From Pseudomonas benzenivorans (lineage in GTDB: Bacteria > Pseudomonadota > Gammaproteobacteria > Pseudomonadales > Pseudomonadaceae), in the NCBI RefSeq assembly GCF_900100495.1, contig NZ_FNCT01000016.1:1-64000 (forward strand): a stretch of DNA of 64,000 nt. Reading direction: 5' to 3'. The notes beneath the pieces are model-generated. The model made no database searches. It saw only the letters and a list, made by a program, of their open reading frames with translations, and was not told the DNA's origin. This document shows positions 35,646 through 44,594 of this stretch, piece after piece (position 1 is the stretch's first letter; every line of letters begins with the position of its first letter). The translations under genes were made by a program, and so were the position numbers.

Positions 35646-35710
35646 CAAAAAGCCGCCGCCGCGGCCCATCCCGTGGATCACCCACAGAACCGGTCGCGCG
35701 CGGCGGCGGC
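35646..35710 (-). terminator. Terminator after BKACE2
   Basis: Read leftward, GCCGCCGCCGCG pairs with CGCGGCGGCGGC and is followed by TTTTTG. The perfect 12-bp stem has a long loop. It separates the TauD2-BKACE2 operon from P3. The stretch 35711-35760 shows nothing else. Confidence 0.65.
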
Positions 35711-35760
35711 AGCAGCAACGGGCGGCTCTACCTGCATGCTGCAAGCGAGGCGCCCGGGCA

Positions 35761-36819
35761 TCAGCCGTGCAGCAGGAAGCCCTTCTGGCCCGGCTTGCGG
35801 TTGGGCGCGAAGCCGTTCTTCGCCAGGGTCTCGTCGGCGTCCTGGTAGAAGGTGCCGATCTTGTAGATCTCGCGCGCCTCCTGGCCGTTGGCCACCTCGC
35901 GACCGAACTCGCGGGAAATGCGTACCAGCTGCTCGATCTGCTCGACGGTGGAGATCTTGCGCGAACGGTCCTGGGTCCAAATGTTGTCCTCGATGCCGCA
36001 ACGCACGTGCAGGCCCAGGGCCATGGCCAGCATGTTCAGCGGCAGGGTGTTGAGCATGGAGGTTTCCAGGGTCAGCACCGAGCCGTCCGGGCAGGCACGC
36101 ACGAAGTTGGCCAGGTTGTAGATGTTCGGCGCCTCGAAGCCGCCGCCGATGGCCACCCAGGTGAGGATCAGCGGCACGTTGCACACGCCGCGGCGCATCA
36201 TGCGCTCGACCGTCTCCAGCTGGGCGATGTTGGCCAGCTGGAAGTGGGTCTGGATCCGGTTGTCGCTCAGGCGCTTGATGTGCTCCTCGACCCAGGCCGG
36301 ACCGGCCGGGATGGTCATCTCGCGGTAGGCCTCGTAGCCGGCGCTACCCACGTCCAGCGAGGTGCCGCGGACGTCGGCGGGGCACATCTGCTCGACCACG
36401 TTCATCTGGTTGGTGTTGATGGCGATGGTCACCTGGTCCGGGGTCGGCTGGATCTCGGCCAGCATGTGGCGGGTGTCGTCGCTCAGCCACTTGGCGACGT
36501 CGCCGTCGTTTTCCGGGGCGAAGGAGATCGAGCCGCCGATCTGCAGGATCATCTCCGGGCAGGCCTCGCGGATGCCGGCCACCAGCTGGTTGGTGAAGGA
36601 CAGGCGCTTGGAGCCCTTGCCGTCGGCTTCACGGCCATGCACGTGGAGCACGCTGGCGCCGGCGTTGTAGCAGTCGACGGCCTTCTGGATCTGCGCATCC
36701 AGGGAGACCGGGATGTCCTCGGGGAAGTCGGACGGCTGCCACTCCGGACCGTAGGGGGCGGCGGTGATGACCAGTTTCTGTATGTTTTCGACAAACAGCG
36801 AACCATCGATGAAGTTCAT
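35761..36819 (-). CDS. Beta-keto acid cleavage enzyme (BKACE, DUF849), paralogue 2
   Basis: A 352-residue BKACE homologue, collinear with paralogue 1. The metal motif is VLHVHGRE with His59 and His61 at the same positions. The N-terminal half aligns closely (ITAAPYGPEW, DFPEDIPV), whereas the segment after the metal site and the C-terminal substrate-side loops differ more, suggesting related but not identical substrates. It follows TauD2 by 46 bp and is probably the last gene of the P4 operon, before a terminator. It should form acetoacetyl-CoA from a beta-keto acid and acetyl-CoA (family reaction). Confidence 0.9.
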   Translation of the reverse strand: MNFIDGSLFVENIQKLVITAAPYGPEWQPSDFPEDIPVSLDAQIQKAVDCYNAGASVLHVHGREADGKGSKRLSFTNQLVAGIREACPEMILQIGGSISFAPENDGDVAKWLSDDTRHMLAEIQPTPDQVTIAINTNQMNVVEQMCPADVRGTSLDVGSAGYEAYREMTIPAGPAWVEEHIKRLSDNRIQTHFQLANIAQLETVERMMRRGVCNVPLILTWVAIGGGFEAPNIYNLANFVRACPDGSVLTLETSMLNTLPLNMLAMALGLHVRCGIEDNIWTQDRSRKISTVEQIEQLVRISREFGREVANGQEAREIYKIGTFYQDADETLAKNGFAPNRKPGQKGFLLHG

Positions 36820-36865
36820 GGCACTTTCCTCGAATTAAGAAGGGGGTGGTGGTGCTCGACGGGGG

Positions 36866-37714
36866 TCAGAACGGCTTGTCGCCGATGATCGCGGCGCGCT
36901 CCATCTTGCGATGGCAGGCCGGGTAATCCATGACCGCGTAGTGCTGGGTGCTGCGGTTGTCCCAGATGGCGATGCTGTTGGGCTGCCAGCGCCAGCGCAC
37001 CTGGTACTCGGGAACGAAGGCCTGGCTCACCAGGTAGCGCAGCAGGTCGTTGGCGCCGGGGTTGGCGTCCTGGCCGAAGCGCACGCGATCCTTGGTGTGG
37101 TAGTTGGTGAAGTGGGTGGTGAAAGCGTTGACGAACAGCACCTTCTCGCCGGTTTCCGGATGGGTGCGCACCACCGGGTGCTCGGAGTCCGGGTACTCGG
37201 CCTTCATCGCCAGGCGCTTGTCGATCGGCATGGCGGCGGCGAAGGACGACTCGAAGCTGTGGTTGGCGCGCAGGTCCTCGATCTGCTGCTTGATCGCCTG
37301 CGGCAGGCGCTCGTAGGCCAGCACCATGTTGGCCCACATGGTGTCGCCGCCCACGGTTGGGCACTCCACGCAGCGCAGCACGCAGCCCATGGCCGGGGTC
37401 GGGCGCCAGGTACCGTCGGCATGCCAGGCGTTCTCGTAGCGGTCGATCGGCTGGTCGGGACGCTTGTAGATCTGCACCAGGCCCGGCGCTTCCGGATGGC
37501 TCGGCGCCATCGGGTGGTCTTCCAGCTGACCGAAACGCCGGGCGAAGGCCACGTGATCCGGACGCGAGATGTCCTGGTCACGCAGGAACAGTACCTTGTG
37601 CTGCAGCAGCAGGCCCTTGATCTCGTTGAACAGGCCGTCGTCGCGGACGGCATCGGCGAGGTTCACGCCGACCAGTTCGGCGCCGATACTGCTAGTAAGT
37701 TGTTCTACGCGCAT
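36866..37714 (-). CDS. TauD/TfdA-family 2-oxoglutarate-dependent dioxygenase, paralogue 2
   Basis: A 282-residue protein, the same length as paralogue 1. The iron ligands His98 and Asp100 (AWHADGTW) and the distal histidine (STQHYAVMDY) are intact, as is the arginine in CHRKMERAA. Start ATG 37714 (MRVEQLTSSIGAEL) has GAGGAG about nine bases upstream and equals the start of the paralogue; 45 extra upstream codons contain the promoter. It is the first gene behind P4. Differences next to the metal site (THTD-type versus HADG) may reflect a different substrate. Confidence 0.92.
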   Translation of the reverse strand: MRVEQLTSSIGAELVGVNLADAVRDDGLFNEIKGLLLQHKVLFLRDQDISRPDHVAFARRFGQLEDHPMAPSHPEAPGLVQIYKRPDQPIDRYENAWHADGTWRPTPAMGCVLRCVECPTVGGDTMWANMVLAYERLPQAIKQQIEDLRANHSFESSFAAAMPIDKRLAMKAEYPDSEHPVVRTHPETGEKVLFVNAFTTHFTNYHTKDRVRFGQDANPGANDLLRYLVSQAFVPEYQVRWRWQPNSIAIWDNRSTQHYAVMDYPACHRKMERAAIIGDKPF

Positions 37715-37794
37715 ATTGTTGTTCTCCTCGGGGGTACGTAGTTCGAGTGCGGCAGCAGGGCGGAGCGGGTTCCGCGTGGCAGGCCGTGGGGAGG

Positions 37795-37858
37795 AATTTA
37801 GGAGCGAGGGGCCGCGCCGACCTTTCATTCGGCGACAGCGTTTTCTCATTTCATGACA
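37795..37858 (-). promoter_or_regulatory. AraC-type operator and promoter P4 (TauD2-BKACE2 operon)
   Basis: Half-sites TCATTCGGCGACA (37825-37837) and TCATTTCATGACA (37846-37858) lie 21 bp apart. Leftward -10 candidate TAAATT is at 37800-37795, at the same 25-bp offset as P1-P3. Confidence 0.8.
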
Positions 37859-37861
37859 GGC

Positions 37862-37880
37862 GCCCCCGGTTTTCCGGGGG
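37862..37880. terminator. Small hairpin next to P4
   Basis: CCCCCGGTTTTCCGGGGG is a perfect short stem just upstream of P4. Its role is unclear. The stretch 37881-38130 shows nothing recognisable. Confidence 0.35.
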
Positions 37881-38123
37881 ATTGCACCACTCGTTGACCC
37901 AGGTCAGTTTTTGCGCCGGGCCGTGGCGCCAGGCGCCGGCGACGCGAGGCCTGGCAGCGCTGTCGGCCGAGCCGGGTAGCGAGCGGGGTCGACAGCGGCG
38001 GGTCTGAAGCCTGCAAGGCGCCAAAGCTGGCGGCTTGGGGCGCTGGCCGGCGGATATGGCAATGACCGGGTGGTGGTTGGCTCATGGCAGCATTGCGCTG
38101 CCAGCCCTGGCGCGGCTGGCGCC

Positions 38124-38272
38124 CACACCTAGGAGGCTGTCCGAGAATGGCAATTGACTCCACATCGTAGGTTGGCGCTGAGCAACGAAGCCCAACAACA
38201 TCACCCTGTTGGGCTTCGCGGAGCTCAGCCCAACCTACAAGAATCCGTATTCTCGGGCAGGCTCCTGGTGTC
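38124..38272. repeat. Nested inverted-repeat element C
   Basis: Outer arms AGGAGGCTGTCCGAGAAT (38131) and inverted ATTCTCGGGCAGGCTCCT (to 38266) continue outward into ACACC/GGTGT. They enclose a different palindrome, GTAGGTTGGCGCTGAGC...CCCAACAAC with CTGTTGGGCTTCGCGGAGCT and its CAGCCCAACCTAC end (38167-38238), a known type of pseudomonad repeat. The stretch 38273-38404 shows nothing. Confidence 0.7.
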
Positions 38273-38404
38273 GCGTTGTCGGTTCAACGCCAGGCATGCG
38301 ACTTATTATTCGTGCCGCGACACTAGTGTGCTGTCTCGCAATAGACATTGCTCAAGCGGCTGCGGCTGGCCTGTATCGGGTGCGGCTGGCGCCGGCCGTG
38401 AGGC

Positions 38405-38656
38405 CTAGCGCGCGGCCACCAGCCGCCTGACTTCCCGTTGCACCATGCTGGCGTATTCGGCCGGGGTCAGCTCGGCCAGCTGGGCGCGTAGCCATTCCGC
38501 CCACTTGCCCTTGCGTTTGCCCTTCTCGCCGAACAGGCGCGCGGCGTCGGCCTTGGCGCGGTGCAGGTTGTGCTGCCACAGCTCGAACAGGCGGGCCTTT
38601 TCCGTCTCTTCTTCGCTGCGCTGCGCCGCTGGTTTATTTGCCAAGTTAAAGCTCAT
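38405..38656 (-). CDS. Small conserved-type hypothetical protein
   Basis: An 83-residue basic protein with no signal peptide or membrane segment. The first half is helical and charged (EEETEKARLFELWQHNLHRA), and it ends with KWAEWLRAQLAELTPAEYAS and a basic tail. The codon use is like the neighbouring genes, and a ribosome site precedes the ATG. I recognise no domain and propose no function. It lies 71 bp after the ECF sigma factor on the same strand. Confidence 0.65.
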   Translation of the reverse strand: MSFNLANKPAAQRSEEETEKARLFELWQHNLHRAKADAARLFGEKGKRKGKWAEWLRAQLAELTPAEYASMVQREVRRLVAAR

Positions 38657-38726
38657 CGAGCACTCCTGCCGGTGGAAAAAGGGCGCGCATTCTACGCATT
38701 TTTTCCGGGTCGGCCAGGCCCAGCGC

Positions 38727-39956
38727 TCACTCGCCGGCCAGTTCGCCCAGGCGCCGTTCCAGGAGCTGGCGGTCCGGGCCTTGCCGGCTCAGCTGCAGGG
38801 CGCGCTCGTAGGCGGCGCGCGCCTCGGCGCTGCGCCCCAGACGCCGGTAGAGGTCGGCACGGGCGGCGTGGGCCAGGTGATAGTCGGCCAGCTCGCCACG
38901 TTGCAGCAGCGCCTCGATCAGCGCCAGCCCGGCTTGCGGGCCGTCGCGCATGGCCAGGGCCACCGCGCGGTTGAGTTCGATCACCGGCGACGGGCTCAGG
39001 CCCAGCAGCGCATCGTAGAGGCCGACGATCTGCGCCCAATCGGTAGCGGCGAAGCTCGGCGCCTCGGCGTGCACCGCGGCGATCGCCGCCTGCAGGCTGT
39101 AGGGGCCGAAGCGCTGCGAACGCAGCGCCTGCAGCACCAGCGCCTCGCCCTCGGCGATCAGCGCCCGGTTCCACAGCGCACGGTCCTGCTCCTCCAGCAG
39201 CACCACCTCGCCGCTCGCCGAGGTGCGTGCCGGGCGCCGCGCTTCGTTCAGCAGCATCAGCGCCAGCAGGCCCACGACTTCCGGCTCGGGCAGCAGTTCG
39301 AGCAGCAGGCGGCCGAGGCGGATGGCCTCGGCGCACAGGTGACTGCGGGTCAGCGAGTCGCCGAAGCTGGCGAAGTAACCCTCGTTGAACACCAGGTAGA
39401 TCACCCGCAGCACCACCTCCAGGCGCTCGGCCAGCTCGCCGCGCCCCGGCACCTCGTAGGGGATGCGCGCGTCGCGGATCTTCGCCTTGGCGCGGACGAT
39501 GCGCTGGGCCACGGTGCTCGGCGCGCTCAGGTAGGCGCGGGCGATCTCCTCGGTGGTCAGGTCGCAGACCTCGCGCAGGCACAGGGCCACCTGGGCATCG
39601 GCCGCCAGGGCCGGATGGCAGCAGGTGAAGATCAGCCGCAGGCGGTCGTCCTCGACGCTCTCGCCCTCCTCCACCGTCGCCGCGGCGATCGCCTCGTGCT
39701 GCTCGTCGAGGGCCTGGAAACGCCGCTGCCGGCGCAGGTTGTCGATCGCCTTGAAGCGCCCGGCGGAAACCAGCCAGGCGCGCGGGTTGCTCGGCACGCC
39801 GCCCTGCGGCCACTGCTCCAGCGCCGCGCGGAAGGCCTCGTGCAGCGCCTCCTCGGCCAGGTCGAAGTCGCCCAGCAGGCGGATCAGGGTCGCCAGCACG
39901 CGGCGCGATTCGTCGCGGTAGATGCCGTCGAGCAAGGCGCGTTGAGCGTCGTCCAT
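38727..39956 (-). CDS. ECF42-like RNA polymerase sigma factor with C-terminal extension
   Basis: A 409-residue protein. Sigma region 2 is seen in RVLATLIRLLGDFDLAEEAL and PRAWLVSAGRFKAIDNLRR, and region 4 in ALCLREVCDLTTEEIARAYL and VAQRIVRAKAKIRDARI. A long helical, TPR-like C-terminal half follows (FNEGYFASF, LNRAVALAMRDGPQAGLALI), as in the ECF42 group. ATG 39956 has GGAGAAGG upstream. ECF42 sigmas usually sit beside DGPF/YCII-domain genes, but none is present here. The activating signal is unknown. Confidence 0.85.
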   Translation of the reverse strand: MDDAQRALLDGIYRDESRRVLATLIRLLGDFDLAEEALHEAFRAALEQWPQGGVPSNPRAWLVSAGRFKAIDNLRRQRRFQALDEQHEAIAAATVEEGESVEDDRLRLIFTCCHPALAADAQVALCLREVCDLTTEEIARAYLSAPSTVAQRIVRAKAKIRDARIPYEVPGRGELAERLEVVLRVIYLVFNEGYFASFGDSLTRSHLCAEAIRLGRLLLELLPEPEVVGLLALMLLNEARRPARTSASGEVVLLEEQDRALWNRALIAEGEALVLQALRSQRFGPYSLQAAIAAVHAEAPSFAATDWAQIVGLYDALLGLSPSPVIELNRAVALAMRDGPQAGLALIEALLQRGELADYHLAHAARADLYRRLGRSAEARAAYERALQLSRQGPDRQLLERRLGELAGE

Positions 39957-40009
39957 TGCCTTCTCCGCAGCGCTTCTGTGAATTGTCGTGGCCCTGAACC
40001 CGTAGTCGG

Positions 40010-40080
40010 GGGGACGCCTAGTTGCCATGCCCGCGATGCTTTTGCTGCGCCGGGTTTCGCGGGCATGGCCCGCTCCTACA
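40010..40080. repeat. REP-type palindrome, variant arm
   Basis: GGACGCCTAGTTGCCATGCC and the inverse arm TCGCGGGCATGGCCCGCTCC. The GGGGGGACGCCTAG variant also appears, inverted, in the REP at 48727-48806. Confidence 0.7.
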
Positions 40081-40094
40081 ACTTGCCCGGCCCC

Positions 40095-40116
40095 GTAGTC
40101 CGGATGTAATCCGGAG
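40095..40116. repeat. Half copy of GTAGCCCGGATG repeat
   Basis: GTAGTCCGGATGTAATCCGG is a single arm of the palindrome described at 9441-9513. Confidence 0.55.
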
Positions 40117-40174
40117 AGGCTTGCAGTGGGCCTGCTGTTCTAGGCCGTTCCCACCCTAGACCATCCACCGCCTC

Positions 40175-40932
40175 TCAGCTCTTCAGCCGATAGCCGGTCT
40201 TGAAGATCCAGCCGACGGCGAGGATGCACAGCAGCAGGAAGCCGAGGATCATCCCCAGGCTCAGCGTCACGTCGACGTCGGAGACGCCGTAGAAGCTCCA
40301 GCGAAAGGCGCTGATCAGGTACACCACCGGGTTGAACAGGGTCACCGTCTGCCACCCCGGCGGCAGCATGCTGATCGAGTAGAAGCTGCCGCCGAGGAAG
40401 GTCAGCGGCGTGACGATCAGCGCCGGGACTATCTGCAGCTTCTCCCAGCCATCGGCCCACACGCCGATGATGAAGCCGAACAGGCTGAAGGTCACCGCGG
40501 TGAGCACCAGGAAGGCCAGCATCCACACCGGGTGGAGAATCTGGTAGTCAACGAACAGCCGCGCGGTGACCAGGATCACCAGCCCGAGCACGATCGACTT
40601 GGTCGCCGCCGCGCCGACGTAGCCGACCAGGATCTCCAGGTAGGACACCGGCGCCGACAGCAGCTCGTAGATGCTCCCGGAGTACTTGGGCATGTAGATG
40701 CCGAACGAGGCGTTGGAAATGCTCTCGGTGAGCAGCGCCAGCATGATCAGCCCGGGCACGATGAAGGCGCCGTAGCTGACCCCGTGCACCTGGGTCATGC
40801 TCGCGCCGATCGCCGAGCCGAACACCACGAAGTACAGCGAGGTGCTGATCACCGGGGTGGCGATGCTCTGCAGCAGGGTGCGCCAGGTGCGCGCCAGCTC
40901 GAACAGGTAGATGGCGCGGATCGCATAGATAT

Positions 40933-40936
<4 letters not shown>
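40175..40936 (-). CDS. yadH: ABC-2 type transporter permease (YadH-like)
   Basis: A 253-residue permease with about six hydrophobic helices, the length of YadH. It includes the ABC-2 signature region around [20 protein letters not shown] and [23 protein letters not shown] 40936 overlaps the ATPase stop by four bases (ATGA), confirming a coupled pair. The family exports lipids, drugs or polysaccharide-like compounds, but the YadGH substrate is unknown. Confidence 0.88.
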
Positions 40937-41862
<926 letters not shown>

Positions 41863-42069
41863 GGGAGGGCCTTGCCTGGAAACGAGAAAGGCAGAGTGTA
41901 CGAACACTCGGGTGGGGTGAGGCAAGCGCGGCGTGCAGCGAATGGCTCCCCGGGCCAGGCCCGCGCGGCAAACCGCCGGGGTGCAGGCCCCGGCCCGGCG
42001 TCCAGGTTGCGCGGACCCGCGCCCGGCGCCGACGGCCTGCTCGGCGCCGCTAGCGGTGGCCGCGCGGCC

Positions 42070-42702
42070 TCACCGAGGGCGGCGCACGACTCGCACCTTG
42101 CCGCTGTTGCCGCCGCCGCAGAAGAACCGCTCGCCGCCGTCGGCCTCGAGCCCGGAGACACCGACGCCAGCCGGCAGCTCGAGACGCTCGAGAACCTCTC
42201 CCGTGCGCGGGTCGACGCGCCGCAACTCGCTCTGATCTTCTTCCCAAGTGCCGTGCCAGAGCTCTCCGTCGACCCAGGTGACGCCGGTGACGAAGCGGTT
42301 GGACTCGAGGGTGCGCAGAATCGCCCCGCTCTGGGGGTCGATCTGATGGATCTTGCGCTCTCGGTACTGCCCCACCCAGAGCGTCCCTTCGGCCCAGGCC
42401 AGCCCCGAGTCCGCGCCGCCGCCGGGCGCCGGGATGGTGGCAAGCACCCGGCCGGTCTGCGGATCGATCTTGTGGATGTGCGCCTCGGCGATCTGAAACA
42501 GGTGCTGGCCGTCGAAGGCCGTTCCCGCATGGGCGGCGACATCGATCGTGCGCAGCGTCTTGCCGCTCGCCGGGTCCAGGGCGTTCAACCTGTCGCCACT
42601 GGCGAACCAGACCTGCTGGCCGTCATAGGTGACCCCATGCACGCCGTCGACATCGGCAAAGGGGCCGTACTCGCGGACGACTTCGGCTGCTGATCGTTTC
42701 AT
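42070..42702 (-). CDS. Beta-propeller protein (Vgb/glutamine-cyclotransferase-like)
   Basis: A 210-residue protein of repeated beta blades: [35 protein letters not shown] and [20 protein letters not shown] repeat the same W/G-x-x-x-D pattern as virginiamycin B lyase and glutaminyl cyclotransferase-like propellers. No signal peptide is seen, and the ATG at 42702 has GAGGAGG upstream. It follows the HTH regulator by 35 bp in the same direction, so the two are likely linked. Catalytic residues of Vgb were not identified, so the activity is open. Confidence 0.75.
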   Translation of the reverse strand: MKRSAAEVVREYGPFADVDGVHGVTYDGQQVWFASGDRLNALDPASGKTLRTIDVAAHAGTAFDGQHLFQIAEAHIHKIDPQTGRVLATIPAPGGGADSGLAWAEGTLWVGQYRERKIHQIDPQSGAILRTLESNRFVTGVTWVDGELWHGTWEEDQSELRRVDPRTGEVLERLELPAGVGVSGLEADGGERFFCGGGNSGKVRVVRRPR

Positions 42703-42737
42703 GCTTGCATCCTCCTCGCTGGGTTGTGCCATGCATC

Positions 42738-43958
42738 CTAGCCGCCCAGCAGCGGCACCGGGAGTAACAAGGTCGTCGCGAAACCCGGCAGCGCCGGGGC
42801 CATCCAGCGACGCGCGCGCCCGCGACCGCAGCACTGCACCTTGCCGGCCGCCGCCAGCGTCTCGAGCGCCCGCTGCACGCGGCGTTGGCTGGCGCCCAGC
42901 GCCAGCGCCAGGGCCGAGCTCGACCAGGCCTCACCGTCGGCGAGCAAGGCCAGCACCGGCGCATGCTGCTCTTCGACGGGCCGCGCCAGCACCACGACCT
43001 CGTCCGCGCCGCGCGGCCGCAACGCAAACCCGCGCTTGGTCGCGCTCACCTCGGCCAAGGTGCGCAACTCCGCGCGCAGCCGGCCGATCTCGACGCGCAA
43101 GCGCGCGCGATGCGACTCATCGGCGTGCCTGGTGCGGAATGCCCGGGCGATGAGCGCGTCCCGCGGTACATCTCCCGGCCAGGCTTCGCCCAGGGCGCGG
43201 GCCAGCGCGAACAAGACCGGCCGGGTTGCAAGCGAGACCCGCGTGGCGGCGTCACCCACGACATGGCGGCAGGCATCCACCACCAGCGCCTTCGACGCCA
43301 GCAACGCTTCGACCTCCTCCAACCGCAGCAACCGCTCCCCACCCCGGACGATCAGGCGCGCCGCAGGCGTGTCGAGGGCCAGGGCAGCGCTGGCGACCTC
43401 CGCCGTCAGCGCCGGGATGCCGGTCCGGCGCGCGGCGTGCTCAGCCCGAGCAAGCGCGGCGCGCGCCCTCTGCGTCTGCAGACGGCGCAGCGCGATCCCG
43501 GCGACGACCAGCTCGTGGACGGCCCTCACCACCGGCGGCCAGGGCTCCGGGTCGGCAACCACGAGCAGGCGCTCGGCCTGATCGAGGCGCCCGAGCAGCA
43601 GCAGGCGGCGGACCTCGAGGTAGCGCGCATGGATGGCGTTGGCCCGGTCGCCGTGCGCTTCGAGGGTCGCCCGCGCGGCATCGAGCGCCTTCGTCGGCCA
43701 GCCCAGGTCGCGCGAGGCCAGGGCGATCTCGGCCTCGGCGACGACACAGCGCGCGCGGGCCAACGGCTGTCGCGCACCGAAGGCCCGCGCCGCGCGGCGC
43801 ACCAGCGCCCTGGCACGAACGAGATCGCCGAGCTGCGCCATCGCGATGCCACGCAGCGCGAGCGCCGGCGCATCGTCGCGCAAGGCGACCCGGTTCAGTG
43901 CGCCGAGCGGATCACCCGCCGCCAGCGCCCGCGCCGCCGCCGTGATCAGCGAATCCAT
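42738..43958 (-). CDS. Putative winged-helix regulator with TPR-like N-terminal domain
   Basis: A 406-residue, Ala/Arg-rich protein. The N-terminal two thirds look like degenerate helical repeats (LGDLVRARALVRRAARAF, LDQAERLLVVADPEPWPP). The C-terminal third has two DNA-binding-like segments: LRVEIGRLRAELRTLAEV and SSSALALALGASQRRVQRAL, then LETLAAAGKVQCCG, which fits a winged helix. The composition and codon use are more arginine/alanine-biased than the neighbours, suggesting possible transfer. It lies directly upstream of the beta-propeller gene and may control it. The function is inferred only from these features. Confidence 0.65.
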   Translation of the reverse strand: MDSLITAAARALAAGDPLGALNRVALRDDAPALALRGIAMAQLGDLVRARALVRRAARAFGARQPLARARCVVAEAEIALASRDLGWPTKALDAARATLEAHGDRANAIHARYLEVRRLLLLGRLDQAERLLVVADPEPWPPVVRAVHELVVAGIALRRLQTQRARAALARAEHAARRTGIPALTAEVASAALALDTPAARLIVRGGERLLRLEEVEALLASKALVVDACRHVVGDAATRVSLATRPVLFALARALGEAWPGDVPRDALIARAFRTRHADESHRARLRVEIGRLRAELRTLAEVSATKRGFALRPRGADEVVVLARPVEEQHAPVLALLADGEAWSSSALALALGASQRRVQRALETLAAAGKVQCCGRGRARRWMAPALPGFATTLLLPVPLLGG

Positions 43959-44227
43959 GGGAATCCCGCCACAGTTGTCACCCCCGCCCTAGGCTGCCCG
44001 CCGCCCAGTCTATCCCACCACCGGCCAGCCATCCGGCGCAGCGCGAACCGCGCGGGAGGCGGCACCGCGGATTGGCCGTTGGTCGGCGCGCGCCTGTCTC
44101 TGCCGACGGGCTGTCGATCCGCGGCCTGGCGGATCGACTCACCTGCAGATCGGCCTGCCGGCGATGCCGCGCCGATCGCGCGTGGTTGACTGCGCGCTGC
44201 CCCCACAACTCAAGCAGGAGATCGATC

Positions 44228-44581
44228 ATGAGCTATGTCGATGGCTTCGTTGCCGCCGTACCCACTGCCAACCGCGAGCTGTACCGGCAGCATGCGCAGG
44301 CTGCTGCGGCAGTCTTCAAGGAGCACGGCGCGCTGGGCGTCGTCGAGTGCTGGGGCGATGACGTGCCCGAGGGCAAGCTGACCTCGTTCCCGATGGCGGT
44401 GAAGCGCCAGGACGACGAGACGGTGGTGTTTTCCTGGGTCACCTGGCCGTCGCGCCAGGTCCGCGACGCGGGGATGCAGAAGGTCATGGCCGACCCGCGC
44501 CTGCAGCCGGACCGCAACCCCATGCCCTTCGATGGGCAACGGCTGATCTACGGCGGCTTCGAGGTGCTGGTGGAGGCCTGA
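44228..44581 (+). CDS. DUF1428 family protein
   Basis: A 117-residue protein with the DUF1428 pattern: MSYVDGFVAAVPTANRELY, GVVECWGDDVPEGKLTSF, VVFSWVTWPSR and the end MPFDGQRLIYGGFEVLV. The fold is a ferredoxin-like dimeric alpha/beta barrel. ATG 44228 has AGGAG seven bases upstream; the longer open frame starts in non-coding DNA. It is divergent from the HTH/propeller pair and convergent with the LysR gene. The biochemical function of the family is not established. Confidence 0.9.
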   Translation: MSYVDGFVAAVPTANRELYRQHAQAAAAVFKEHGALGVVECWGDDVPEGKLTSFPMAVKRQDDETVVFSWVTWPSRQVRDAGMQKVMADPRLQPDRNPMPFDGQRLIYGGFEVLVEA

Positions 44582-44594
44582 GGCGCCGGGCGAA

